Below, piece by piece: positions 45,804 to 53,732 of a DNA stretch of 64,000 nucleotides (its first letter is position 1; every line of letters begins with the position of its first letter). The stretch is taken from positions 40,614-104,613 of the forward strand of contig NZ_BBJH01000038.1 of the NCBI RefSeq assembly GCF_000739775.1. Reading direction: 5' to 3'. Below the pieces are notes generated by a model that was not told the DNA's origin, did no database searches, and saw nothing but the letters and a program-made list of their open reading frames with translations. Origin of the DNA: Paraburkholderia heleia NBRC 101817. Lineage in GTDB: Bacteria > Pseudomonadota > Gammaproteobacteria > Burkholderiales > Burkholderiaceae. Both the position numbers and the translations under genes were made by a program.

Positions 45804-47456
45804 CTATGTGGAACGCAGCGGCTGGTCCGGCAGCGCGACGAAGAACGTCGAGCCCGCACCCTCGGTCGATTCGACCCAGATGCACCCGCCATGCCGCTCC
45901 GCGATACGTTTGGCGAGCGCGAGGCCGGTGCCCTGCCCCGGCGATTCGCCGCCGTGCAGCCGCTGAAAGGCGCGGAACAGTTTGGGCAGATACGCCTGCG
46001 CGATACCAACGCCATTGTCGCGCACAAAATAAGTCCGCGTACGCTCGCCAGGCTCTCCGGCTGCTGATTTTTCGGGGTGTTTTCCCGCGCTACTGGCGGG
46101 CTCGCCGGCGGATTCGCCGCCGGGCTCGAGCGCGCCGATCTCGACGCGGCCGGCTCGCGCGGGATCGAGATGGTGCAGCGCGTTCTCGATGAGGCTGCCG
46201 AAGATCTGCTCGAGCGCGGCCGGATCGCCCCACGCGCTCGGTAACTCGCCCACCTCGATGCGCGCGGCCTTCGTGCGTTCCTCGGCGAGGCCGCCCAGCA
46301 CGCGCTCGACGAGCCGCGCGACGTTGACGCGCTGCCAGCGATATTCGAGGCGGCCGGCGCGCGAGATGCGCAACAGCGCGTCGATGATGGCCGCCGCGCG
46401 CGCCACCGCCTGACGCAGGAATTGCAGCGATTCGTCGACATCGCCTTCGAGCACTTCGGCCATCGCGCGATATTCGTGTTCGGGCAGCCCGGCCGCGTCG
46501 ACCTGCGCGCGCAGGTCGTCGCACGACACCTGCAGTTCCTTCGAGAAACCCTGCAGGTTCACGAGCGGCGAGCGCAAGTCGTGCGACACGCTGTAGATGA
46601 ACATCTCGTTGTCCTGGCTCTCCTGGCGCAAACGCTCGTTGGCGCTCGCCAGGTCCGCGGCGCGCGCCTGCAGCTGCGCCTTCAACGCGGCCTGCTCGCG
46701 CTCGGCCATGCGCAGCCGCGCGCTCGTCTGATGCAACACCGCATCGAGCGCGGCGATTTCGTCGTCGCCCGAGAGTGGCGGCGCGAGCGGCGCCCCGTTG
46801 CCCAGACGCTCGGCGTTCGCGCCGAGCGCGGCGAGGCGCACGCCCACGTTGCGCGCAAACGCCATGGCCGTGAACGCCCAGATCAGCATCGAGCCCACTA
46901 CGGCAACAATAAGCGCGTCCTGCTGGCGCTCGCGCGTCTTGCGCAGCATTGCCGTGCGGGCCTCGTCGAGCCGCGTCTCCTCAGCGATGAACTCGCCCAG
47001 CACCGCGCGCACCGTCTCGATCTCGGGCGGCATGCCCTTGCCCGCCACGCGCGCGAACGGCGCGCTGTGCCCCGTGCGCAGCGCATCGGCAATATCGCCC
47101 GCTTCCTTGCGCCATGCATAGGCGGCGTCGCGCATGCGCTCCACGCGCGCGAGCTGGGGCGGATTGTCGGCGACCATGCGCGCGAGCAGCGTGATGCGGT
47201 CGGAGAACTCCGTCCAGACGGCGTGGCGATCGATGAAGGAAGGGTCTTCGAGCACGATGCCGGTGCGCACGCGCGCGGCTTCGCGCAGCAACGGGTCGAC
47301 GAGACTGTTGGCTTGCCAAAGGATTTGCTGCGTGTTCTCGGCGCGTTTGGCCGCGAGCGCGGCCTTTCCCTGCGTGTCGAACACGACGCCGAGCAGCGCC
47401 AGTTCGACGGCGCTCGGAATCGCAATCAGCAAGAGCCCCTTGGCGAAGAGTTTCAT
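45804..47456 (-). CDS. CHASE3-domain sensor histidine kinase
   Basis: This is a membrane sensor kinase of 550 aa: TM1 (about 7-27), a periplasmic CHASE3-type helical sensor (about 37-172), TM2 (182-201), HAMP and coiled coil (about 202-285), HisKA with His292 in YSVSHDLRSPLVNLQG, and an HATPase domain with LIENALHHLD, FVRDNGVGI and GQGTGLALAKRIAE. A Gly/Glu/Pro-rich loop (EPGGESAGEPASSAGKHPEK) interrupts the ATPase domain. The layout matches phytochrome-family kinases that signal to Rcp1-like receivers. MKLFAKGLL at 47456 is the preferred start; an ATG at 47507 is possible, and earlier starts are upstream of the promoter. Confidence 0.9.
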   Translation of the reverse strand: MKLFAKGLLLIAIPSAVELALLGVVFDTQGKAALAAKRAENTQQILWQANSLVDPLLREAARVRTGIVLEDPSFIDRHAVWTEFSDRITLLARMVADNPPQLARVERMRDAAYAWRKEAGDIADALRTGHSAPFARVAGKGMPPEIETVRAVLGEFIAEETRLDEARTAMLRKTRERQQDALIVAVVGSMLIWAFTAMAFARNVGVRLAALGANAERLGNGAPLAPPLSGDDEIAALDAVLHQTSARLRMAEREQAALKAQLQARAADLASANERLRQESQDNEMFIYSVSHDLRSPLVNLQGFSKELQVSCDDLRAQVDAAGLPEHEYRAMAEVLEGDVDESLQFLRQAVARAAAIIDALLRISRAGRLEYRWQRVNVARLVERVLGGLAEERTKAARIEVGELPSAWGDPAALEQIFGSLIENALHHLDPARAGRVEIGALEPGGESAGEPASSAGKHPEKSAAGEPGERTRTYFVRDNGVGIAQAYLPKLFRAFQRLHGGESPGQGTGLALAKRIAERHGGCIWVESTEGAGSTFFVALPDQPLRST

Positions 47457-47618
47457 GTCGACCTGATTCGGTGGCGGGGCTGGGCGGCGCGCCGTGCTTT
47501 TCGCCATGCTTTTTGCAATGCGTTTCGCAAGCTCTCGCGCCGCATCCGCCCTCGCGATACCTCGCGATACCAGTCGGCTGAGGGCGCCGCAGGCAACCGC
47601 GGGCACCAGAACCGCAAC

Positions 47619-47647
47619 ATTATCTGCGCGATTTTTCAGGATGACAA
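47619..47647 (-). promoter_or_regulatory. Strong promoter of the signalling operon
   Basis: On the minus strand TTGTCA (47642-47647) and GATAAT (47619-47624) are 17 bp apart, each one mismatch from consensus. It would start transcription roughly 150 bp before the kinase ATG. Confidence 0.7.
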
Positions 47648-47648
47648 T

Positions 47649-47664
47649 GTGTGTGACAACACAC
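47649..47664. promoter_or_regulatory. Operator-like inverted repeat next to the -35 box
   Basis: A perfect 6-bp inverted repeat GTGTGT-GACA-ACACAC lies one base upstream of the -35 hexamer of the signalling-operon promoter, in the position used by activators or repressors. The binding factor is unknown. Confidence 0.5.
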
Positions 47665-48028
47665 GCCTCGCGTCGTGGAAAACTCGCTTTTTTGCGGCAA
47701 TTCGCCACACCGAGCGCACGCACAGGTCTATTATTGAGACGGAGACAAGCGAGAGAGCGCCGGGATATCTACATGAGCGCGACGTGCGATCCGGCATGGC
47801 GTTTGCGAACGCGATGAGGGTTTTGAAACAGGGGCAGCAAGCCGGGCCGCGCGGGCCGGATCGCTTCAGGCGGTCCGCGCGCCGTAAAAGCGGACCGTCC
47901 CCATCTCTATCCTCATGAACACTGCAAATCCGTGTGCTATAAAGGATCGACGTGCGGCGCACCAGTCCGGGAGTGGTCGCATGGGAACGCTGCGTGTACT
48001 GCAATCCACCTTTTTCAGGCGAATTTTT

Positions 48029-48481
48029 ATGTCCTTCCCGAAAAAGCGCAAACGCGTCAAGGCAGACGGCGATGAGTCATTTCTCGCCGTGCTGAGCCAC
48101 TTCAAACCGTTCGGCCAACTGGATACCAAGATCGCGCGGGCGCGCGCACAGGACGAGCCCGTGCTCTATGCGCATATCCTGCCGGGGCTCGACGTGCTCC
48201 TGTGCAGCGTTCGCGGTGCGCAGCCGCCCTATCCGGGCACGAGCGAGTTGCGCAAGCGCTGCATCGAATCGATCGCTCACGCGCTCGAGGAGCCGATCGA
48301 AGGTCTGGAGAACGGCGGTTACTGGTACGAGGCGGACGGCTTCGGCTTTCTCGTGTTCGCGAGCCGCGCGCGCGGCCGGGTCCTGCCCGAGTTCGGCGCG
48401 GCGCGTCCGACCATCACCACCCGGCGCGTGACGCGCCGTCAGGACGCCGCCGGCGACACGGCGCCGCGTTCCTTGCGCTAG
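48029..48481 (+). CDS. Small conserved-type protein of unknown function
   Basis: I do not recognise a family. The product is 150 aa from the ATG at 48029: a basic start (MSFPKKRKRVKADGDESF), a central acidic/aromatic region (LENGGYWYEADGFGFLVFAS) that looks folded, and an Arg-rich tail. There is no signal peptide or membrane segment. An in-frame ATG at 47981 with GGGAG 7 bp upstream is a serious alternative start and would add 16 residues. It stands alone and ends at a good terminator. Confidence 0.65.
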   Translation: MSFPKKRKRVKADGDESFLAVLSHFKPFGQLDTKIARARAQDEPVLYAHILPGLDVLLCSVRGAQPPYPGTSELRKRCIESIAHALEEPIEGLENGGYWYEADGFGFLVFASRARGRVLPEFGAARPTITTRRVTRRQDAAGDTAPRSLR

Positions 48482-48508
48482 GGCGCTCGCAGCGAAGTTC
48501 ACCGCGCC

Positions 48509-48544
48509 ACTGCGCCGGGTCGATTGGCCCGGCGCAGTCGTTTT
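48509..48544. terminator. Terminator between convergent genes (small protein / AsmA)
   Basis: A perfect 11-bp stem ACTGCGCCGGG / CCCGGCGCAGT with an 8-nt loop is followed by CGTTTTCC on the plus strand. Confidence 0.7.
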
Positions 48545-48562
48545 CCGCCTCCGCTTGCCGAA

Positions 48563-51106
48563 TCAGCTTCCCTTGTAAAGCGGCTCCTGCCCTTGCGTGG
48601 GCTTGCCCGCCGAGGCCGGCGACGGCGCGTTGCGTGTAGCCGGGCCCGCCTTAGCGCCCTTGTCATCTTTCTCGCCCTTCCCACCCTTGCCGGCCTTGTC
48701 AGTCGCCGCAGCCGCGCTCGCGCCCGTGCCTGCGGTGCCGAGGTCGGGCTTGGGCAGCGCGTGCATTTTCCGGCCTGGCGGCGGCGCCACGGGATGCTGA
48801 TGCATCTGCGCGAACAGCGTGTCGCACGGCAGCGGCTTGTTGTTGCTCGGCGCGATGAGCGGAATCAGCGCGGCGAACGGGTTGATCAGCCCGAGCCCGA
48901 TCATCGCGCCGCCGCGCAGCGCAAGCGCCGTCGCATCCACGCCCACGCGCGGGTTCTTGAAGGTGCCCTTCACGTAGAGCGGCGAGCGCAGCGTGAAAAT
49001 GCGAAAGCCCTTGGTATGCGGATGGACCTTCATGTCCATCGACTCGTCGCGCAGATCGATCGGGCCGTCGATGTCGATCACGGCGTCGTCGGTATCGAGC
49101 GCGAACACGCGCGGATCGAGCACGCCGTTGGTGGCGACGAAGTCGGCCGCCGCGCAATTGATGTTCACGTCGCGCGAGCCGAACAGCTTTTCGTAGACCA
49201 CGTTTGCCACGTTCAGGCCAGCCGCCTCCATGAGCAGCATGCTGATCGTGCCCTGGGTGACGAGCAGCTTCACCTCGCCATTCGAGGTCGCGGCGAGCGC
49301 CGCAGGCGAATTTCCGGTCGCCGCGAGCGAAGCGTCGCCGTTGATCTCACCAAGCGCCGACTGCATCGTCTTGAAGTTCGGGAATAGCTGCTTGAGCTTC
49401 AGGTGGCGCGCCTCCAGCGTGCCGCGCGCCTTGAGCGGCGCGACGCTGCCGTCCAGGTTCAGCCGCGTGCCGAGCGTGCCGCCCGCCACGCCGAACTGCA
49501 GCGGGTCGAGCACGAGCACGCCATTCGTCATCATGACGTGCGTGTAGAGGTCCTGAACCGGCAGGCTGCCCTGCTTGATGATGCGCCGGCCCGTGAACTT
49601 GACGTCGGCGTCGATGGCGTTCCAGCGGTCGGTGCGGAACTGCTCGACCGGAATCACGCGATCGGCCGGCTGGGTCACGGTGTCGCCGCGCTTTTCCTTG
49701 CTCGCCTTGCTGTCGGCGCCGATGATCGGCGCGAGGTCCGAAAACTGCAGCAGGTTCGAGACCAGTTCGCCGCTCAGGAGCGGGCGCGGCGTGCGTTGCT
49801 GGTAGACCACCGTGCCGTTCAGATCGCTCCCGCCCACGCGGCCCGTGAAGTTCTCATAGCGGAACACGCTCGCGCCGCGCCTGAAATTGCCGACGAAGCG
49901 GCCTTCGGTGGCATACGGCGGCGTTTCGGGCAGCGTCACGCCGGTGAGGTTGTAGAGGTGCGCGAGGCTCTGCCCCTGCAGCCATAGACGCAGATCGACG
50001 GCGGCCAGATGCATGGGGTCGGTGAGCGTGCCGACCAGCGCGACGTGCATGTCGCCCGCGCGCACGTCGGCCTGGATCGGGAACGGACGCTTCGCGTCCT
50101 GCAGGGCGAGCACGCCGCCGAGCTTGCCGTCGCCCGACAGCGCCGTCTTGCCATACGTGCCCTTGATGGTCCAGCCGATCGCGTAAAACGGCTGATTCAC
50201 GGGCGGCTGCGCGCTCGCCGCGCCCGAGCCCGCGACGGCACTGCCCGCGCCGCTCGCAGCGGGTGTCTGCGAGCCGGCGGCAGGTGCGCTTGTTGCGGAG
50301 GCCGTGCCCGCGGTTGTGCTGGCCACACTCGCGGCAGCCGGCGCACCCGAAGCCGCAGTTCCGCTAGCCGCGCTGGCGGCCGCCGCCTCCGAAGCCTGCT
50401 CCTTGTCGACCTGCTGCGTAAGCCGGTTCGCGCCCGCACGCCCGATGACCTGTGCGGAGCCCTCGCGCGACGCCGCCTCCTGCTCCTCCATCACCTTGCC
50501 GATCGGGATGCCTTGCCCGAGCAGGTTTACCACGATTTTCACGTCGGTTTTCGTCTGCTGGTCGCTCACGGCGACATTGCCGCTCGAGAACGCGATGTCG
50601 TGGAGATTGAGCCGCCACGTCGACGGACCGCTCGAGGCGGGCAGCTTGAAGGTCCAGTTGTTGCGCCCGTCGGCGAGACGCTCGACGTCGATTGACGGAT
50701 TCACGAGATTGATCGCCGGAATCACGATGTCGTGTGCGAGCAGCGGCAGCACGGCCACCTCGAAGTCGATTTCGTCGAGCGTGGCGAAGTGCGGGGACTT
50801 CGTCCAGTCCGGATTGGCGATCTCGATCTGCGTGGCGGAAAAACGCGGCCAGGGCACCCACGCGCGCCAGCCCGTTTCGCCGGGCGGCCTTTGCCAGCCC
50901 ACCTTGAGATCGCCATCGATCGCGAACGGCCGCCCGATGGCCTCGGTGACCTTCTCGTTCACGTACGGTTTAGCGTGATTCCAGTCGAACGTCAGGATGA
51001 AGACGACGAGCACGGCAACCAGCACGACGACAACCGCAACGAGCCATGCGATGATCCTGGCGAGCGTGCGGCCAAGGCGGAAAGGCTTGGGCTGCGGTGA
51101 CGTCAT
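48563..51106 (-). CDS. AsmA family protein
   Basis: AsmA-like proteins are inner-membrane-anchored, periplasm-spanning proteins of the bridge-like lipid transfer class, implicated in outer-membrane lipid homeostasis. The product is 847 aa. There is one N-terminal transmembrane segment (about 13-38, IIAWLVAVVVVLVAVLVVFI), the AsmA N-domain with PFAIDGDLKVGWQ, and a C-terminal AsmA domain (about 560-720). A low-complexity Ala/Ser/Thr-rich insert (about 235-305) and a Lys/Asp-Gly/Ala tail are unusual. It is divergent from the FetAB-type genes with a 130-bp gap. Confidence 0.9.
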   Translation of the reverse strand: MTSPQPKPFRLGRTLARIIAWLVAVVVVLVAVLVVFILTFDWNHAKPYVNEKVTEAIGRPFAIDGDLKVGWQRPPGETGWRAWVPWPRFSATQIEIANPDWTKSPHFATLDEIDFEVAVLPLLAHDIVIPAINLVNPSIDVERLADGRNNWTFKLPASSGPSTWRLNLHDIAFSSGNVAVSDQQTKTDVKIVVNLLGQGIPIGKVMEEQEAASREGSAQVIGRAGANRLTQQVDKEQASEAAAASAASGTAASGAPAAASVASTTAGTASATSAPAAGSQTPAASGAGSAVAGSGAASAQPPVNQPFYAIGWTIKGTYGKTALSGDGKLGGVLALQDAKRPFPIQADVRAGDMHVALVGTLTDPMHLAAVDLRLWLQGQSLAHLYNLTGVTLPETPPYATEGRFVGNFRRGASVFRYENFTGRVGGSDLNGTVVYQQRTPRPLLSGELVSNLLQFSDLAPIIGADSKASKEKRGDTVTQPADRVIPVEQFRTDRWNAIDADVKFTGRRIIKQGSLPVQDLYTHVMMTNGVLVLDPLQFGVAGGTLGTRLNLDGSVAPLKARGTLEARHLKLKQLFPNFKTMQSALGEINGDASLAATGNSPAALAATSNGEVKLLVTQGTISMLLMEAAGLNVANVVYEKLFGSRDVNINCAAADFVATNGVLDPRVFALDTDDAVIDIDGPIDLRDESMDMKVHPHTKGFRIFTLRSPLYVKGTFKNPRVGVDATALALRGGAMIGLGLINPFAALIPLIAPSNNKPLPCDTLFAQMHQHPVAPPPGRKMHALPKPDLGTAGTGASAAAATDKAGKGGKGEKDDKGAKAGPATRNAPSPASAGKPTQGQEPLYKGS

Positions 51107-51236
51107 GCGTACTCCACGTTATGCGTTGTTGTTTGGCCTGCTATGTTGCACTACCGCGAGAGCAGTCAGCGTGCCCGGTTACCTCTGCATGACTGCCTCG
51201 CATGACCTGTATGCCGGCCCTGTTTGCAATCTTTCG

Positions 51237-51983
51237 ATGCTCGAGCACAAAACCCTATCTCCACCCCACGCCGATGGCGCGCCGCTCGTCGAGGCGCACC
51301 AGATCGCCCGGCGCGACGCGCAGCGCGGCCAGTGGCTGCTGCATCCCACCGATTTCGCCCTGCGCGCGGGCGAGCGCGCCGTGCTGACGGGACCGTCCGG
51401 CTCCGGCAAGAGTGTGTTCCTGCGCGCGCTCGCGCTGCTCGACCCGCTCGACGGCGGCGACGTGCGCTGGCACGGCGAATCGGTCACGCGCGGGCGCATT
51501 GTCCACTATCGGCGGCATATTGCGTACCTGCGGCAGCGGCCCGCACTGCTGGACGGCAGCGTCGAGGACAATCTGCGCTACCCCTACACGCTGGCGGTAT
51601 ACCGCGATGTGCGATTCGACCCGGCGCGCGCCGGCGCGCTTTTTGCCGCCACCGGCCGTTCGAGCGACTTCCTCGCGCGCGACGCCTCCGAGCTTTCGGG
51701 CGGCGAAGCGCAGATCGTGGCGCTCGTGCGCGTGCTCCAGCTCGATCCCGAGGCGCTGCTGCTCGACGAGCCGACCGCGTCTCTCGACCCCGAATCGGCG
51801 CGCGCCGTCGAAGCGCTCGTAGCCGGCTGGTTCGACGAGGCGCGCGCGGTACGCGCCACGGTCTGGGTCTCGCACGATCCCGCCCAGGCGCAGCGCGTGG
51901 GCGCGCGGCATCTGACGATGCGCGCGGGCGTGCTCGAAGAACCCGCCGCGCGCGCGGCATTCACCCAGGGAGCCGCACAATGA
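51237..51983 (+). CDS. fetA: ABC transporter ATP-binding protein, FetA type
   Basis: This is the ATPase of a FetAB (YbbL/YbbM)-type exporter, linked in Escherichia coli to iron homeostasis under oxidative stress. The product is 248 aa with Walker A LTGPSGSGKSV (50-60), Q-loop YLRQRPALLDGS, signature ELSGGEAQIVALVR, Walker B ALLLDEPTASLDP and H-loop VWVSHDPAQ. The ATG at 51237 (MLEHKTLSPP) is chosen, with earlier in-frame ATGs unlikely. Its stop overlaps the permease start (ATGA), as expected for a coupled pair. Confidence 0.9.
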   Translation: MLEHKTLSPPHADGAPLVEAHQIARRDAQRGQWLLHPTDFALRAGERAVLTGPSGSGKSVFLRALALLDPLDGGDVRWHGESVTRGRIVHYRRHIAYLRQRPALLDGSVEDNLRYPYTLAVYRDVRFDPARAGALFAATGRSSDFLARDASELSGGEAQIVALVRVLQLDPEALLLDEPTASLDPESARAVEALVAGWFDEARAVRATVWVSHDPAQAQRVGARHLTMRAGVLEEPAARAAFTQGAAQ

Positions 51984-52792
51984 GCCCGGGCGTGCTGCAG
52001 AACCTCGGCATCGGCGACGTCGCGATTGCGGCGCTGCTCGTGTTCGTCAATGGCGCGGTCTCCGTGCTGCTCAAGCTCGACCTCGAGCGCAAGCTGGCGT
52101 GGGCCGCCGTGCGTACCGTCGTGCAGCTGCTCGCGATCGGTTACGTGCTCGGCTGGGTATTCGCGTTCAACCGCTGGTACGTCGTGCTGCCGCTCATGGT
52201 ACTCATGACGCTGATCGCCGGCTTTGCGGGGGCGCAGCGCGGCGCGCGCACCTATGGCGGACAACGCGCGGACAGCATCGTGTCGATCTGGGCAAGCACG
52301 TGGCTCGTGGCGGCGGTCGGGCTCTTCGCGGTGATCCGCATCCGGCCGTGGTACGAGCCGCAATATGCGATTCCGATCCTCGGCATGATTCTCGGCAACA
52401 CGCTGACGGGGGTTTCGCTCGGCGTGGAGCGCATGATGCAGGAACTGACCGCGCGGCGCGACCGCGTGGAGGGCGCGCTCGCGCTGGGCGCGACACGCTG
52501 GGAGGCCGCCCAGGCGAGCGCCCGCGAGGCCGTGCGCGCCGGCATGATACCGACGCTCAACCAGATGGCCGTGGTCGGCGTGGTGAGCCTGCCCGGCATG
52601 ATGACGGGCCAGGTGCTCGCGGGGCAATCGCCGCTACAGGCCGTGCGCTATCAGATCGTGATCATGTTCCTGATCGCGGCTTCGTCGGCGCTCGGTACGG
52701 TGGGCGCAGTGCTGCTCGCATACCGGCGCCTCTTCTCGCCGGAGCATCGCTTTCTCGTCGCACGGCTCATCGAGCGCAAGGCACGCGCTTGA
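51980..52792 (+). CDS. fetB: ABC transporter permease, FetB type
   Basis: This is the membrane subunit of the FetAB-type exporter (UPF0014 family), 270 aa with about seven hydrophobic segments. The family segment GMILGNTLTGVSLGVERM, the coupling-helix stretch ALALGATRWEAAQASAREAV and LPGMMTGQVLAGQSPLQAVRYQ are all present. The start overlaps the ATPase stop by 4 bp. The transported substrate in this organism is not shown by the sequence. Confidence 0.92.
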   Translation: MSPGVLQNLGIGDVAIAALLVFVNGAVSVLLKLDLERKLAWAAVRTVVQLLAIGYVLGWVFAFNRWYVVLPLMVLMTLIAGFAGAQRGARTYGGQRADSIVSIWASTWLVAAVGLFAVIRIRPWYEPQYAIPILGMILGNTLTGVSLGVERMMQELTARRDRVEGALALGATRWEAAQASAREAVRAGMIPTLNQMAVVGVVSLPGMMTGQVLAGQSPLQAVRYQIVIMFLIAASSALGTVGAVLLAYRRLFSPEHRFLVARLIERKARA

Positions 52793-52858
52793 ACCTGGGC
52801 GGCATGCACGGCCGGCGTGCCTTGTGCGCCTCGCCTGCCAGCGCGCTCGAGGCGCGCC

Positions 52859-53428
52859 CTAGCGCTGCGCCGAAATCGTGATTTGCGTGCCGTCGCTGAG
52901 CTTGAGCGTCTTCGCGGTGCCGTTGGTGGGCATCGTCAGGTGCGCGACCTCGCTATGCGCCACCACGGCCGGGCACGTCAGCGTGGCGCCGTTGCTCGAC
53001 ACCGTCTGCGTGCCGTGCGGCGCCTGGGCGCGAAAGCTCACCTGCACGGTGGCGGTGCCATTGCTCGCGACGATTGGCGCCAGACGCACCTGGGTCTGCC
53101 GGACCATCGCGCCGTTCGCGTCGAGCGGCAGCGAGGCGTAGTCCGGGCAGCCTTGCGGCGTCGCCACCGCACCGCCGGGCGGCGTGGTGCGCCACGTGAA
53201 GTCGTCGGTATCGCCCGAGCGCAGCGTGCGGGTCTCCTGGGCGTCGCCGAACGCCTTCGACGCGACCCGAACCGTGTAGCGGATCGGACCGTCGGTCGCG
53301 GCCTTCGAAGTGACGGTGATTGGCGTGGCCGCGAATGCCGGCAGCGCGACCGCGCAGGAAGCGGCGAGGACGAACGGGACGAGCGCCGCATGGCGGCGGC
53401 GAGTATGGCGGGAGCTGCGGCAAGGCAT
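52859..53428 (-). CDS. Secreted protein of unknown function
   Basis: I do not recognise a named domain. The product is 189 aa with a basic N-terminus and signal peptide (LVPFVLAASCAVALPAFA, cleavage near residue 33). The mature part is rich in Thr, Val and Ala with alternating beta-strand-like stretches and two Cys (QGCPDYAS, LTCPAVVA) that could form a disulfide; it looks like a small all-beta periplasmic or extracellular protein. An excellent AGGAGGTGA lies 3-4 bp before the ATG. It converges on the FetB-type gene. Confidence 0.75.
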   Translation of the reverse strand: MPCRSSRHTRRRHAALVPFVLAASCAVALPAFAATPITVTSKAATDGPIRYTVRVASKAFGDAQETRTLRSGDTDDFTWRTTPPGGAVATPQGCPDYASLPLDANGAMVRQTQVRLAPIVASNGTATVQVSFRAQAPHGTQTVSSNGATLTCPAVVAHSEVAHLTMPTNGTAKTLKLSDGTQITISAQR

Positions 53429-53732
53429 GCGTCACCTCCTGGCGGGAACGGCCGCGCCCGCGAGCGAAAAGCGGCGTACGCAACGAACGCGGCGAGCCGC
53501 GAAACGCCAGGGACGACGCTCCGCTCCCGTGCGGCGGATGGTCTGTTAGCAGTCTAGCGCGCCGCGCGCTGCCTTGCGCCGAGCACATGCATCGAACGGA
53601 CCAGGTTTTATCCTGCTTGTCATCGCGAGCAATTTGCTTGCTGCCCGACGGCGCGCGATGATGCGCGGAGCGGCGTCTGCATTGCCGACTCGTCGTGCCC
53701 GCACGGCACACGCAAGCCCTCACCTTGCGCCG
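53429..53732. other. 304-bp gap between ligD-Pol and the secreted protein
   Basis: Apart from the ribosome-binding site of the secreted-protein gene I see no ORF or RNA gene. A GGATAAAAC stretch on the minus strand (about 53605-53613) could be a -10 for that gene, but there is no convincing partner. Confidence 0.35.

Larger units (their letters stand above)
47457..48028. other. 572-bp divergent gap (signalling operon / small protein)
   Basis: The gap holds a strong minus-strand promoter and an adjoining inverted repeat (separate entries), and a weak TATAAA (47938-47943) that may serve the plus-strand gene. Between about 47665 and 47910 I see no ORF, repeat or RNA gene that I can support. Confidence 0.5.

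Noticed and set aside
47457..47723. An 89-residue N-terminal extension of the CHASE3 kinase
   Set aside because: The extension would begin upstream of the strong promoter at 47619-47647, and family proteins start near MKLFAKGLL.
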